Source: Paulownia fortunei | Lineage: Eukaryota; Streptophyta; Magnoliopsida; Lamiales; Paulowniaceae | Direction: 5' to 3' | Assembly: GCA_019321725.1 (NCBI GenBank) | Contig: CM033113.1 | Location: forward strand, 15,438,001-15,502,000 | Length of the DNA stretch: 64,000 nt | Shown: positions 22,748 through 35,568 of the stretch, one piece after another | Layout: the number at the start of each line of letters is the position of its first letter | How positions within the stretch are numbered: the stretch's first letter is position 1 | Program-made: the position numbers and the translations under genes | Notes under the pieces: generated by a model | Told to the model about the DNA's origin: nothing | The model's database searches: none | What the model saw: only the letters and a program-made list of their open reading frames with translations

Positions 22748-25700
22748 TCAGATTCTACTCGAGTCTCTTCCAAATATGAAACGCCTTCCCCAGTCTGAGA
22801 TCACCAACATTCTTGTGCGCCAGCTGACTAGCTTACTGCATAGTTAAGGAGCAACATATTAGACCAAGAATCACACCAACCAAAGTGTCGTAAAGTTATA
22901 GGTAACCCCTAATATCATTTACTGATGAGAGAGACATTTTTTGGCATGTTCTCTGCGCGCGTGCAGATAGTTACCTGGCATAGACAGAGTACCAGAGCCA
23001 CTGGGTGCTGTGACCTATTGAAACCCAGTCTCCAGGAAGCTCAGCTGCAGTCTGTTCTCCACCCAAGGGAGCAAATTGCCCAAAGTGTTTGTACCTTCCA
23101 ATCATAGAGCCACCACAAGATAAGTAAACCAAAATTTATAGAATTATGTTATGAAAGATCACTTTTCTAAATGCATCCCTAGCTTTTCATTAGGTGCCTT
23201 GTCCTAAATCTTCAGGACCTCAAACTGGGGATGGGACAAGTTTTAAAGTAGGATACCAAAATGAAAAGGATGAACTAGTATTACTATATTAACTCAGTAG
23301 TTTCAGAAGCAATCTTCCCCACTACCTGAATGGGCAGAAACGATGCTTTCCTGTTCCTCGGAACCTTAATGGACCTTCAGGATACCTCTCGCAGACCTCC
23401 ATCCGATTGAAACAATCAGCCAGATAAGCGCCTTGTTGAGCAGCTACCTAACATAAGAAAAAGAAAGAGGAGTATGATTTTTTATCTGTAACTTCTATTT
23501 CAGGAGATAGGTATCAAATATTCTAGGCGATAGTCTGATGTATCCCGTTTTACCTGTGCAGTTGCAGGAAGATTTTTCATCTGTGAATCCACTTCAGAAA
23601 GTGCTAACTTGAATTTCCCAATATCTAATTCATCATCCCCATCGGAATTCTTGAGGAGATAAAGGATGTTTTTAAGCTGCTTCTTCTTCAGATGAATTTC
23701 CACTTGGGGATACCTTTCGCATATGTCGTTGATGACTTCCTTAAAATCATCAACCTTAAGGCGACCCGAGTTATTCTTGTCTGCCTTGTTAAAAATGGCT
23801 GAAATGTCTTCCTGGTAATATATGGAAAATTCAATCCTTAAGATCAACTAACAAACCAAATACTAATCAGCGACCTGGAGTGAAACTACACAGATATGAA
23901 GTTGAAGAGCAGTGATGAAATCACAACTTTGTTTCATTTGCGTGTTAAAACACTTAAACTAAATAAATACTTCATGAGATCTTGAATCATTAGAAAAACA
24001 ACGCATACCATGACTTTACGTTGATTTATTGTGGCACAATCACCTAGTGCATAGATGCTATCACATCCTTCCACCCGCAGCCATTCATCAGTTGCTAATA
24101 CTCGCCTGTTTGTCTGCATTCCAAGAGATAGAAGATGATACTAAAGTAAAACCTGTAAAAATGTCCTAGCAGAGCAGAAGCAAAGAGATTACTCAGAGCA
24201 GCAAACCTGTCCAATCTGCTTCATGAAATCCATCACAACGGGACGAGTTCCAATACCAGTCGACCAGACAACCATCCCATACGGTATAGACACAGTTTGG
24301 CCAGTGGTTCTCTCTTTAGTAGATATCTCTGTTTCAGTTACCTTTGTAACCATAGAACCAACTTTCAAGTCAATACCATCCCTCTGGAACTTCTCTTCAG
24401 CAAAAAGTGTAATCCTTTTGTCAAACCTGCAAAGATGCAAGAAAAACAATTCCCACCGATTATTTGCAAGAAAATCAATGATGAAATTTTTGTGGAAGAA
24501 CACAACACAGAGATAGGAAGAAGTTCAGGGTCTCAATTACATGTTCAAAATGTGATCACCAGCCTCAAGAAGTGTGATTCTGACATGGTCCTTGAGAGTC
24601 GGATAAAGTTTGGCTAAATCCTCAATCACAAAGTCGTGAAGCTCCGCTGCAAACTCCACCCCTGTTGGACCACCTCCGACCACAACAAAATGCAGAATCC
24701 TCTTCCTTTCCTCATCACTTACGCTCGGAAGGCTTGCCCTCTCAAAACAGTCTATCACTGTTCTCCGAATTCTCTGTGCATCCTCTATTTCCTACAGAAA
24801 ATTTACATCTTTTATGCTTAGAGGAGAAGCTAAACAAGACATCTCATTAAAGAATAATACCTGCAGATATCTACACAAGATAAGAGTTCAGGATGAGCAT
24901 ATTGTATTTAATTCACTGCTCAACAATTTTACCTTCAGAAAGTGTGCATGCTCAACGACGCCTGGGGTATTAAACGTATTGGCACGAGCACCCATGGCTA
25001 TCACCAAATAATCATAATCTACTGTGAATTCTTCGCTCCCTCCTAAATTATTCTGCTGGGTAGATCGGCAGTACACCTTCTTGTTTTGTGTATCAATTTT
25101 GTAGCACTCAGCCTCCTTAAATTGAACATCAAACTTTTTCTGCCACAGGAAAACACGAAAGACGAGATATATGACATTGAACTTGATCAATAAGCCAGAG
25201 TAAATTTCATTAAGCATACTAATATCACCAAATGAACTGACATCCTCTGTCTAGCCAATATCACAAAGTAAAGTGACTTCTCCTAAAAGGTGCAGATTCC
25301 ATTGGAATGATCTTAAATATAAGGCAATTAAAAGTGAACTAAATTGCATTATTGCAAAGATTTGAACCCATAAAGGAAGTACTCTATATCCATCTCTGCA
25401 AAGAGAACTCTTTTGTTTTGGCATTTCTTTGGAGTTGCTGCAGTATATTGATGTTCACTAGTTCTCTATTTCCTTTTATTTTGCCAAAATTGTTATGTTT
25501 GTCATGCTTCACTAGTCACGCAAACTTTTCTGTTTGCCCTAACATTCTCCACTTGTCTGACTATTGCTGAGCAGTTTGGCAATATCAAACGGACATTAAT
25601 CCAAAATATTTTGACCTTATTGAGTTTTTCTGTAGAGTAGAGTAGCTGCCTTTTTTCTGTTCTATTGAGTGAAACGGGGTACATCATAATAGCTGCATCT

Positions 25701-27327
25701 TTGTACATATATACCTTTCTGACAATGTTACGGATTGGCTCAACAATGCTGCGTGCTTCCACGGTGCCATTGGTAACGCTCGGTAACAAAGGAGTAAACG
25801 CAAAATAGTTTCTTGGAGACACCACCTGAACATCATATGAAGGATGTTTCAAGCTTTTGAGAAAGCTGGTGCCAGCCCAACCAGTTCCCAGAACCACCAC
25901 TTTCTTTTTATTAATATCAGCATGACAAGCATCAGCAAATGCAGTTCTGACTGGGCTGCTTTCCGAGAAGGCCAGTAGCCCTCCACCACTGCATTAATAT
26001 TTTCAGAGGATATGATATCAGAAAGCAGAAAAGCAGACAATGAAAGCTCCAATATATTCAACAAATTTTCCGAAATAATTAATACATGTTTTGAGTAATG
26101 ATGAACTTGGTTGCAATCCATAATAAATTATAACAGCAAATGTTAGGAATTCACGTTTGGGGAGAGGAGAGTTGAGCGGAAAGTCTAGAACACAAAGAAG
26201 CTCAAAGGATATCAAAACTTCTAAAAATAAACTTCATCAATTTGTTTAAAATAACCTGATTTCACATGCAATGCAGTAAAACTTTATCAAACACAATACT
26301 GGCTAATACAAAATGAATAGATGTGGAATTAGGGAACTAATAGTGACTAGCTGTGATATATCTTTGGCATAGATGGCAGTTGCTCAATGCATAAAAGTTA
26401 CACTAGGGCTAAGAGGCTGATCTTCCCTAAGTGATCAAAATCCACAGGAAGGTTTGGCAGCTCGATGTCCTGCCATAGACATGCACATCTATTTCTTTGA
26501 TCTGTATATAGGCTCTTATCATTTTCCTCCAATCTAATCATATCACCTGAATTGACATTCTATTTCTTTGTTTCTTCACTTTTGGAGGAAAAATCAACAT
26601 GGAATGCACCTGTATTCCTCAATCACATGCAACTTTGGCATTTATATGTATCAATAAATTTAAACCAACATATTACATGAAATGTATTCCTAGTAAAATC
26701 GAGTACTATGAAATTGTAAAAGAAGATATCAATAAACAATATTTTGTACTGTTAAGTCACAAAAATTTGTAAGCAATAATCGACATAACGACCTCAAAAC
26801 AAAACCTTTAATTCACTCCAGACAACCAAGTATCAATGGCAGATTAATCAACTCAAAACTTGCACAATGGAGAAACAAATATAAAAATAAAAAGAGAAAT
26901 TGATCTAGAACCATAAAAGGAAAAAAAAAAAAAAAAAGGATAAAACCATATGTAAACAAATCAGCAAACATATGACACACCAATCCAACTATGCCCACAA
27001 CCCATCAAGGGTGCAAAATCAGCATGCTGAAATATAGATATCTCACCGTCGATATAAATCATGACAAAACAATATCAACACAAACCATTAAGCATTAGCA
27101 CAACAATTGCATGTGAAAATCCAGAAAGCTAGATATACAATATAAACAAGCGAAAAAAAAAACTACTAAAAATAATGACAAAACAGTATGAAAGAAACAA
27201 TGGCAAAATAATAAAAAAGCAGTGATCATCTGTCAAACCTGACACTACAAACAAGAAGCAAGTTATACAGATGAGGGTGGCTGTAGTAAGCCCTTGAAGC
27301 TCTCTGGTAAAATCTATAACCACTCAT
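22748..27327 (-). CDS. NDB2: External alternative NADH dehydrogenase, NDB2-type, mitochondrial
   Basis: Type II NAD(P)H:ubiquinone oxidoreductase, which oxidises cytosolic NADH at the outer face of the inner mitochondrial membrane without pumping protons. I read ten exons: 27239-27327, 25715-25988, 24933-25139, 24541-24791, 24207-24426, 24009-24113, 23554-23811, 23326-23447, 22975-23094, 22748-22835. All introns are GT-AG and phases agree, giving 577 residues, the usual family size. A presequence (MSGYRFYQRASRAYYSHPHL) is followed by a first Rossmann motif GTGWAG at 64-69 and a second GGGPTG at 229-234. A single EF-hand loop DKNNSGRLKVDD lies at 393-404, and LGGEQTAAELPGDW comes near the end. 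Glu266 in LLEAGDH is the residue typical of NADH-using NDB2-type enzymes; NDB1 has Gln there. The C-terminus is Ser-Arg-Ile, like a weak peroxisomal signal. The subgroup assignment is inference. Confidence 0.93.
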
Positions 27328-27850
27328 TGTAATAATATCGATCTAAATTTCTTGTAAAACAAGCACAAACCCTACTCTTAATTTTGTCTCTTCTTTCCAA
27401 CTTCTATACGCTCATATATACTAGTAACTTGTCAAGTATGAATTTATCTATATTGTATATGTAAATGGAAGTTTTTCATGCTTTAGACAGTAATAAAAAT
27501 GACTTGACAGTTCCTAGTTTTATTTATTGCATAGTATTTTATTTTTTTATTTTTGGTGTGAACTAAAATGGAAGGAAGAAAATTAAAGAGTGAAGCTATT
27601 TTGGCGTGCATTATATGTGGAGTAGCAGTCACGTAAACGAGCGTTGGCTGGTCAAACCATGGGGTTGGACACGTGTCGGATTCTGGAGGTTTGGTTTCCT
27701 TTTTGCGAGGAGAAATGTGAGGATGAATTGCTCACTGGCCGTGCGATTAGGGTCTTTGTTGGGAAGAGACATAATCTGACGGTTGTGAGTGGGTTAAGGT
27801 GGTTTTGTGGAATGTTAAGGGGTGTGATATTCTGGAAATAAGTTTTTTTG
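27328..27850 (-). promoter_or_regulatory. Upstream region of the NDB2-type gene
   Basis: This is intergenic sequence upstream of the dehydrogenase start codon. The ORF at 27644-27841 shows no family features. It contains the G-box noted separately. Confidence 0.45.
27668..27677. promoter_or_regulatory. Perfect palindromic G-box/ABRE, GACACGTGTC
   Basis: A 10-bp palindrome with a CACGTG core lies 341 bases upstream of the NDB2-type start codon. Such sites bind bZIP and bHLH factors, including ABA- and light-response factors. NDB2 is known to be stress-induced in Arabidopsis. Function here is inferred from position only. Confidence 0.5.
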
Positions 27851-29085
27851 TCTTTTTTATGTGTTATTCACTTTGTGCGAGAAAAGGAAAATACTGTTAC
27901 CACCGCTAGCGGTCGGGCACATTGTGTGAAATAAAAAAAAAAAACAGAAAAAAAAGAAAAACAAATTTAAATAAAATAAAATTCAATAACTAAATTAAAC
28001 GTAAGATAAAAAATTTATCTTAACATAATCAAGAGTATCATGAGTAAAACATAGTACAATCTAAAAGAAAATGACCAAAACACAAAACCTATCTTACCAT
28101 GATGTGTTCTACTCTCCGCTTCTTTATGGTAATGTTTTTGCTTTTGTTGAGTTCATTCTATAGGTATAATTACTTCATCCATCTTGCAAAAAGAAATCAT
28201 TATCAACAATTTTGAAGCGCTTTATAGAAACGTGGATGGCTGTCATGAGAAAATTAAGGACTTTCAAGATTCAACTCAATTGTGGAATAGAGAAAGAGTG
28301 TCAACTTGAAGCTCATGAAACTCAACTAGCTGCACTCAATACATATTTACAAAGAATAATATTTTTTCTTTAAATATCTTATTTTTTTACAAAATTAGAC
28401 ACACGATTTAAATCCATACACCAACATGCAATAAGTATAGCATGAGACTCCATCAAAAATTAACATGGGCTGGACAGTTACTAATTAGTCTTTTTGATTA
28501 TTATGAGAAGGGTAATATGGTATATTCACTAGAAAGGACCAAAACTCAAATTCTATTATTCTAATACCCTTGTGCTTAATAAAAGAGTATGGATTGTCAA
28601 TGCCAGAATATGTGCTCCATCCAAACCCTTTGTATGCCAACTAGTTTCTATTCTGTGTTGAGGCACTGGAAAATGCCTTTAAAATTAAAATAAACATATA
28701 AATAATTGATAATTAAAAAATGGAAGTAATCAACAAGTACAAAAATTGTAAATTATATTACATATAACAAGAGTCGAATTTAAGTTAAGATATTAACTAA
28801 CTTATCTAAATAAGTCTTGAACTCTTTTGAATAAAGATAAATAATATCCATTTGTTCAAATTTAAGGAAATAATATTTTTTTGTCCTAAATATATTGTCC
28901 ATTTTTTCTTTTTGGGATGTCCAAAATTAAAACTCAATTTTGTAAGATGATTTTTTTTTTCCAAAACTATGTTCTCAATTAAAATAATGATGTAACATTA
29001 TTAAAACTCTCTACCACTATTTTTTAGGATAATAATGCAAAAATATATAAAATTTATACATTCTCAATCTTCATCTAAAACTATG
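27851..29085. other. AT-rich intergenic DNA
   Basis: No gene or RNA was recognised. Part of it may belong to the 3' LTR of the minus-strand copia element, whose outer end could not be placed. Confidence 0.5.
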
Positions 29086-29539
29086 TATTGGGTCAGATTA
29101 CTGTTAGACTTTAATATAATATGATTCAATAATCATAACCCAAAATCGTCATGTAAATTATCAAGATATAATTTAATTTTAAATTGAAAGCGTACAAGAA
29201 TCCATGACAATAAAAGCAATCGGAGAATGCGTCTTCCACAGTCAAATTAACTTAGAATGATCAATGGGTCTCTCTCTAAGATAGGGAAGAGGAGAACAAT
29301 AAAATTGTATGATATGGCTTGGGGACCATAACCCATGATGTTTTTTATATATTACGCCAAAAAGAATCATATCAATCCTGAATTTGATTAGTATTAGGTT
29401 TCTATACATTACAAAGTCCACTAAAGATATTCCTAGAGTCTCATTGGTAGATCACTTATTTCACTCTATCAAATTAGATAACTTATAATATAATTATTAT
29501 TTAAATATGTAAGTCAATTTTAAAAAATTAATTCCAACA
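29086..29539 (-). repeat. 3' LTR of the copia element
   Basis: It matches about 35110-35568, with shared words such as 'ggaagaggagaa' and 'actctatcaaattagataa'. The LTR start at 29539 is firm. The lower end is approximate. Confidence 0.65.
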
Positions 29540-29979
29540 ATCTCCCACTTGGACTACATATGATACCGTAAATAATTATATTATAAATCTTGAGTGCGCA
29601 CAAAATGTTATCCATCTTTGAAATATCTCCTAAGTTATAATCTGGTTCATCTCCTATATCAGCATGGGATCAAAGTGATCTTCGTTACATTTATTCATAA
29701 CTAGACTCATCAATGATCACCACACAAACATATTCAATGATATAGACCGAGTATGGATGTATAGTATGTAAATTACATGTAATGTGATATCAAACATGCA
29801 TATTTTCAACTAGTCCTTCTTTATTCTTTATGAGATCATACTAAACCACAAATAACTAAGAGTATAAAAATAAACCATCTTCTTTATTCTGCATATAATA
29901 AACATAAATTGTATCTAAACTAAAAGAACATCAAAATTACAAACTCCTACTAAAATGCATATATCAAAGAATACAACAC

Positions 29980-31340
29980 CCTATGAGCAATGTGCTCATG
30001 AAACACCTTAGGTGGTAAACCCTTGGTGAGCGGATCTGCAACCATGGAGTTTGTCCCAATTTGTTCTACAGACACTTGACAACTCTAAATTCTTTCTTTA
30101 ACAACAAGAAACTTAATATCTATGTGCCTCGACTTCAAAGAGCTTTTATTGTTATTGGAATATGATAAGTTCGATTTATAGTCACAATATATCTTTGGTG
30201 GTATTCTAATACCATCCTTAATATGTACCCTAGTGATAAAGTTACGCAGCCATATCCCAAGATTAGATGCCTTATAACAGGCTATGAATTCAACTACCAT
30301 AGTGGAAAAAGCTATGAATGTCTACTTAGCACTCTTCCTAGTAATAGCTCTTCCAGCTAACAATTAAGTATAATCCAAAGTAGATCTCTAACTGTATAGG
30401 CATCCAATAAAATCAGAATCAAAATACCGAATGATCTCCTAAAGATCTGATTTTCGATAAGTGAGCATATAATCTTTTATTCTATACAAACACCGTATAA
30501 CCCTTTTGGTTGCTTCTCAATGATCCATTCCAGGGTTATTTAAATATTTGCCTAATATTCCTGCTATGCATGCTATATCTGGATGCGTACATACTTTAGT
30601 ATACATAAGGCTTCCTACAGCTGACGTATGAGGAATTTTTTGTATTTATTTTACTTTAAACTCATTCTTGGGGCATTGATTGAGACTAAACTTATCTCTC
30701 TTAGTAATGGGAGTATCATCCGGTGTGTAATCTTTCATGCCAAATCTATTGAGAACCCTTTCAATATACCTCTTTTGTGATAACCCAAGGATACCTCGAG
30801 AGCGATCTCAATGTATCTATATACCTAAGACAAAAGAGACGTCCTCAAGTTCTTTCATCTCAAAGTTGTTAGTAAGAAATCTCTTGGTTCCATGCAATAA
30901 GCCTATATCGCTACTGGCTAACAGTATGTCATCGACATATAACACTAGGAAGATGTATTTACTCCCACTGAACTTGTGGTATACACAATCATCAACCATA
31001 TTTACCTTAAACCCAAACGAGATAATGACTTGATGAAATTTATGATACCGTTAACGGTAAGCCAACTCCAAATTAAAAAGAGCTACAGCTGCCAAAATGA
31101 TTCTAAAGAATTTTTCAATTAAATCGAAAGAAAAGTCTCTTTATAATCAATGCATTCATTTTGAGTGAGATCCTTGACGACTAGACTTACCTAATATATC
31201 TCTCAACATTGCTTTTTTAATCCTTATTGGTCTTAAATATCCATTTGCAACTAATGTGTTTTACACATTTAGGCAATTTGATGAGATCCCAAATGTCATT
31301 CTCTCTTATAGATTTCATCTTATCTTTTATGGCATCAATC
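29980..31340 (-). pseudogene. Copia reverse transcriptase and RNase H, broken
   Basis: Minus-strand pieces include SIKDKMISIRENDIWDLI near 31300 and then the catalytic YVDDILLASSD near 30930 (open piece 30817-30999). NNFEMKELEDVSFVLGI and TKVCTHPDIACIAGILGKYL near 30590 follow. RNase H reads ACYKASNLGIWLRNFITRV and IYCDYKSNLSYSNNNKSS, then HIDIKFLVVKERI (open piece 30085-30300). Several stops and frameshifts are present. Confidence 0.85.
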
Positions 31341-31639
31341 CACTTTTAAGAACTAAAACTTTATTGGTTTGATAAAAGTTAATTGAATCATTTTTCATCA
31401 GTCCTATGGCAACCTCATATTCATGGATATAATAACCAAAACCATTGTTCTCCTTCCTCAAGTGGATTTCTTAATTGCATTTCCTCTTGAAATTGTTGAG
31501 TTTTCTCTTTAAAAAAAATAATTTTCTTTATATTGAAGAGAGAGCTCCTTAACATTGTCTTGATCGTCCAAATTTGTATCTTGAACAATGTCAAGAATAG
31601 AAGCCTAATCATTATCAATATTAATAGTAGGAAGAGAAA

Positions 31640-32200
31640 TGAATTCCTCTTCAAAGACAATGTCTTTAACCTTATCTTCCTCCTAAACTCAATTTTTTCA
31701 AAAGAAACCGCATTTTCCGTTTGAAAATAACCTAGTCAAAGGATTATAAAATTTGTAATCCTTTGAACATTTAGAATATCCAACAAAGTGGTAGCTTAAA
31801 AATTTGGAGTCGAGTTTCCTTTCATTTGACTTTTGAGGTCTTACCTTAATTGGACAACCTCAAATATATTATATATCCATAGTTGATAAGGAGTTTTAGC
31901 TACCGCTTTGATTGGAACTTTGTTAATAATATAAGTTGCAGTGTTTAGTGCTTCTCTTCAAGGTTTTTGCAGTAAAGAAGAATAACTGATCATACTTCTT
32001 ACCATGTCCTTAAGCATTATGTTTTGTGTGTTTTGTACCATATGAACTGATATACAAGGTTTCGTTATATAAGACAATTGTATCCAAATATAAGTTGTCA
32101 TCAATGACAAAGAACTAATACCAATAAGATTTGAATCTTAAAAAATATTAAATTTGCTATTTCCAAATAAATAAGAATAACTAAATTTATCCAAAGTGAA
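31640..32200 (-). pseudogene. Copia integrase remnant
   Basis: Minus-strand translation near 31700-31880 gives EVVQLR, KSQMKGNSTPNF and LGYFQTENAVSF. These fit the C-terminal part of copia integrase that follows the core. Stops interrupt it. The catalytic core upstream (31880-32200) is too decayed to assign residues. Confidence 0.6.
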
Positions 32201-32329
32201 AATAGAAAATCATACTCAATCTAAATGATGATATTGTATGTCTCTTTGAAATTCAAAAAATAATTGACCATTGATAATATCCTAAAAATCCGTATAGCCT
32301 CAACTGTAACTATTTTGCCAAAACCCACA

Positions 32330-33117
32330 TAGATGCATCTTTCAGCATCACTTAGTTGTTGACTCAATAGACAACCCTACATAGACACACTTATATGAAT
32401 AGTAGAACCAAAATCTACCCACTAAGTTGTCTAGGTACAAAAAACTAAACTAACTTAAAAAATGAACCAAAGTGAGAAGCATATTAGCATACTTGGGATT
32501 TTTTTTTTATGTGTTCACTCTTCTTGCAGAAGTAATAGGTAAATTCATAATTCTATTTCTTTTGCAATTTCTGTTATGGTGTCGTAATTGCAACTTACTT
32601 TCTTTTATCCTAAGAGAATAGTTGCTAAGTGAGCACTTTTAGTCTTTTCTTGCTCAAACATTCTTCTTCTTGCACAGTAAGATATGAACTTATTAAGAGT
32701 TCATTTGTGCTTTAGAGTGTTGTCACTCATTTTAAATTGGCCATATTGTACAGGAAGAGAAATGAAACCATATGCACGAGCAAGTCCTCAAACAACTCTA
32801 ACTTTAGTGCCTTTAATTTGGAAGCGAGGTTAGACATTTCCATAATGTGCTTCCTTATGTTTCGTTTTCCTTTATACCTTATTGAAACAAGATTAGTCAA
32901 AAAATGTATTTATTTCAATCAATATCTTTAAGAAACTTTTTAGCACTATCCGCCTCAGACATAGTGCCCCTAAATATTCCCAAAATTGTATATTTTATGA
33001 TCATAAGACTAATACTGTTAGAACAACTCCACTTTTCAAAATTTCTTTGACCTTAGGGGAACTTTCATTAGTGAGCGTAGGAGATTGTTCTATCTAAAGC
33101 ATAAGGTCAAAATCCAT
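32330..33117 (-). pseudogene. Copia gag and protease remnant
   Basis: A gag start MDFDLML begins at 33117, and HIMEMSNLASKLKALKLEL appears near 32840. A CCHC knuckle remnant (YYFCKKSEH) lies near 32530. The protease site WVDFGSTIHISVSMQGC near 32400 is a form of the usual DSGAT. Stops and shifts break the frame. Confidence 0.75.
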
Positions 33118-35109
33118 GCACCTGAGAACAATCATAATGTTCTCTTTTAAATTCTTGAAATTTATGCCTTTAAGTACAAATAAAATTAATATTGATAGAT
33201 CTTGTAAAATTATAAGTAGGAATATAATTCAGGGAACAAAACTAAATATCATGCTCATAATCAATATTCATGTCATCATAAAAAAATAATTCATATTTAT
33301 GCATGACATAATTAAATAATAATGGACCCCATCATGAGATACCTAATACAATATTGATATTTAGTCTTTGAACAAAAAATTCAACTGTAAGTGGCACTCT
33401 CAATGTAGTAATCAAATACTGACAATTAGTCTTGTCAAACAATAACCTTCCTTTGGGCCGATTATTGCTCACATGAAAAATGTAATAATCATAACGTACT
33501 TATTACCACATGTATATCTATTATTTGGCCAAAAAATAACCTTCCTTTGAGCCAATCATTATTCGCATAAATAACAAACATACATATCTTAATATTCCAA
33601 AATAAATAAATTTACACAATAGAGGTTACTTTGACAACGTATTGTTTCAATCAATTTATTTTGCGATATCAGACAAGTAGGAACAAATATAATCCTAAAT
33701 TTATTTCGCATGTCTATCATCTGGTCAAATAATAATTTTTTTTTAGGCCGATTATTATTCACAAAGATATAGATATAATGTAAACCTTTTCTTGATATCT
33801 AATATTTTAAAATAAATTTAATAATAGAGGTCACTTTGACAACGTATTATTTCAATTTATATCAAAATATAAGATAAGATTTTTAAAAAAATTTCTTTAT
33901 CGGGATTTTACTAAAATGGATCAAGTCCTGTACGAATCAGATTTAAATTCAATTTTGAATTCAAATTTAATTCAATTCTTATGGGTTAGAATAAATCTTA
34001 CCCACTTTATGACCCAAACAATGAGTTCAAATTTAAACTCAAAATTCAACCTTATAAATTTGAGCCCAATAACATATTTTTAATCTTTATTTTAATTTAA
34101 AGCTTAAAAACCAAATTGCTTTAAATCTCAATCTATAATTGAATTAAACCTAAAATAAATTAAATTTGAAATTTTTTATAATTTAATTTCAAAATTACAT
34201 AAATTCAAATTTAAATATGAAATTAAGCCCCAAAAACAAACCCTAAATCTAATTGAAATAACTCAAATAAATCATGCAAATTAATGCTTAATTCCAAATT
34301 TAGGCCTAAAATATAATTAACCGTTAATCTACTTATAATTGAAACTTAATATATTGAACATAAAACACATCAACCACTCCTCTTTCTTTACTTTCCTTCG
34401 GCCCACCCGATTTTCTCACCATCATCCTCATTCCCGCTGCACCCTCTCCAGTTTCATCACCCATCATCCACTGGAGCAGCCAACAACCAGAGCATTACTG
34501 GCGATTAGCCAACCTTCAGCAGCCCCAAAAAAACGGCCAGCCACCGCCAGTCGTAGCAATCGCTGCTTCTAGCCGCCGCCATCGTACCCAGCCCCGTTAG
34601 AATTCCTTAGCCACCGAAGCACCCTGTTCCAGCGGTCGCCGCCGTAACCAGCCACCCAAGCAGCTAACGGCAAGAAGGTGGGGCAAGGGGCGGCGCACGA
34701 CCACAAAACTAAATGGCCGCGCATACTGCCCTGTTGTTCCTTTATCCCCTCTTTTTTTTTCTACTGTTGTTGGGTTTGTTGGTGGAGGTGGTTTTCTGAA
34801 GGGGAGGAGAGAAAGAAATGATGTTTGGGGCTGTGGTGAGGCCGTCTACTTTGCTGAATGCAATTTTTTTTTTTTTTTTTTTATTGAACAGACCAGTAAC
34901 TTGAATAATGTGGGAGAAATAATCTCACTTAAAAATTAATCAGCAAAGCAGAATATGTAATATTCAAAAGACTGGAAATCGTAATTCCCAAAATACCCAA
35001 AATAATTTCTGTTAATATGTAACCATAATTTTCGTAAAATCATTCTCAAATTTTTTCTTTCAATCATGATTATAATAAACGAAATATAAGAAACAAACAA
35101 TTTTTTATA
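33118..35109 (-). other. Copia leader region with a GC-rich block
   Basis: On the minus strand this lies between the 5' LTR and gag. It includes diverged tandem repeats of about 205 bp (33430-33870) and a GC-rich stretch at 34390-34860 that stands out from its AT-rich surroundings. A poly(A/T) tract lies at 34865-34882. No primer binding site was found. Confidence 0.45.
33430..33870 (-). repeat. Diverged ~205-bp tandem repeat in the copia leader
   Basis: The block agaggt(t/c)actttgacaac occurs near 33621 and 33826. A block like ggccgattattattcac occurs near 33455, 33545 and 33752. Spacing between matching blocks is about 205 bases for the main pair. Confidence 0.6.
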
Positions 35110-35568
35110 ATCTATAACCTACTCTTTGTGAGATATTAATATAATATAATTTAATAATCGTAATTCAAAATTATTATATAAATTATCAAAAAATACTTTA
35201 ATTCTAAATTGGAAGCGTATCTAAATTTATAGTAATGAAAACAATCGAACTATGCGTCTTTTACAGTCAAATTAATTTATAATACTCAATGGATCTCTCT
35301 TTAAAATGGGGAAGAGGAGAAGAATAAAATTGTACGATATGACTCGAGGATCATAACTCATGATGTTTTTTATATATTAGGTTAAAAAAAATCCTATCAA
35401 TCTTAAATTTGACTAGTATTAGGTTTTTATATATTACAAAGTTCATATTCTAAAAATATTTTTAGAATTTCAGTAGTAAATTACTTATTTGACTCTATCA
35501 AATTAGATAATGTATAATATAATTATTGTTTAAATATATAAATTAATTTTAATAAATTAATTCCAACA
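35110..35568 (-). repeat. 5' LTR of the copia element (recognisable part)
   Basis: It matches 29086-29539 with many substitutions. The LTR start (minus) is at 35568. Its inner end may extend further left. Confidence 0.6.

Larger units (their letters stand above)
29086..35568 (-). mobile_element. Degenerate Ty1/copia retrotransposon
   Basis: Reading the minus strand gives, in order, LTR (right), leader, gag, protease, integrase, reverse transcriptase, RNase H, polypurine tract and LTR (left). The order integrase before reverse transcriptase defines Ty1/copia. Both LTRs begin TGTTGGAATTAATT on the minus strand (35568 and 29539) and share about 450 bases. The polypurine tract AAGTGGGAGATT lies at 29540-29551. 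All coding parts are broken by stops, so it is dead. No TSD was identified because the outer LTR ends are unclear. Confidence 0.85.

Noticed and set aside
24223..24617. Plus-strand ORFs across the dehydrogenase gene
   Set aside because: They are the antisense of exons 4 and 5 of the NDB2-type gene.
27644..27841. 65-residue ORF upstream of the NDB2-type gene
   Set aside because: No recognisable domain and no conservation evidence; it lies in a likely promoter region.
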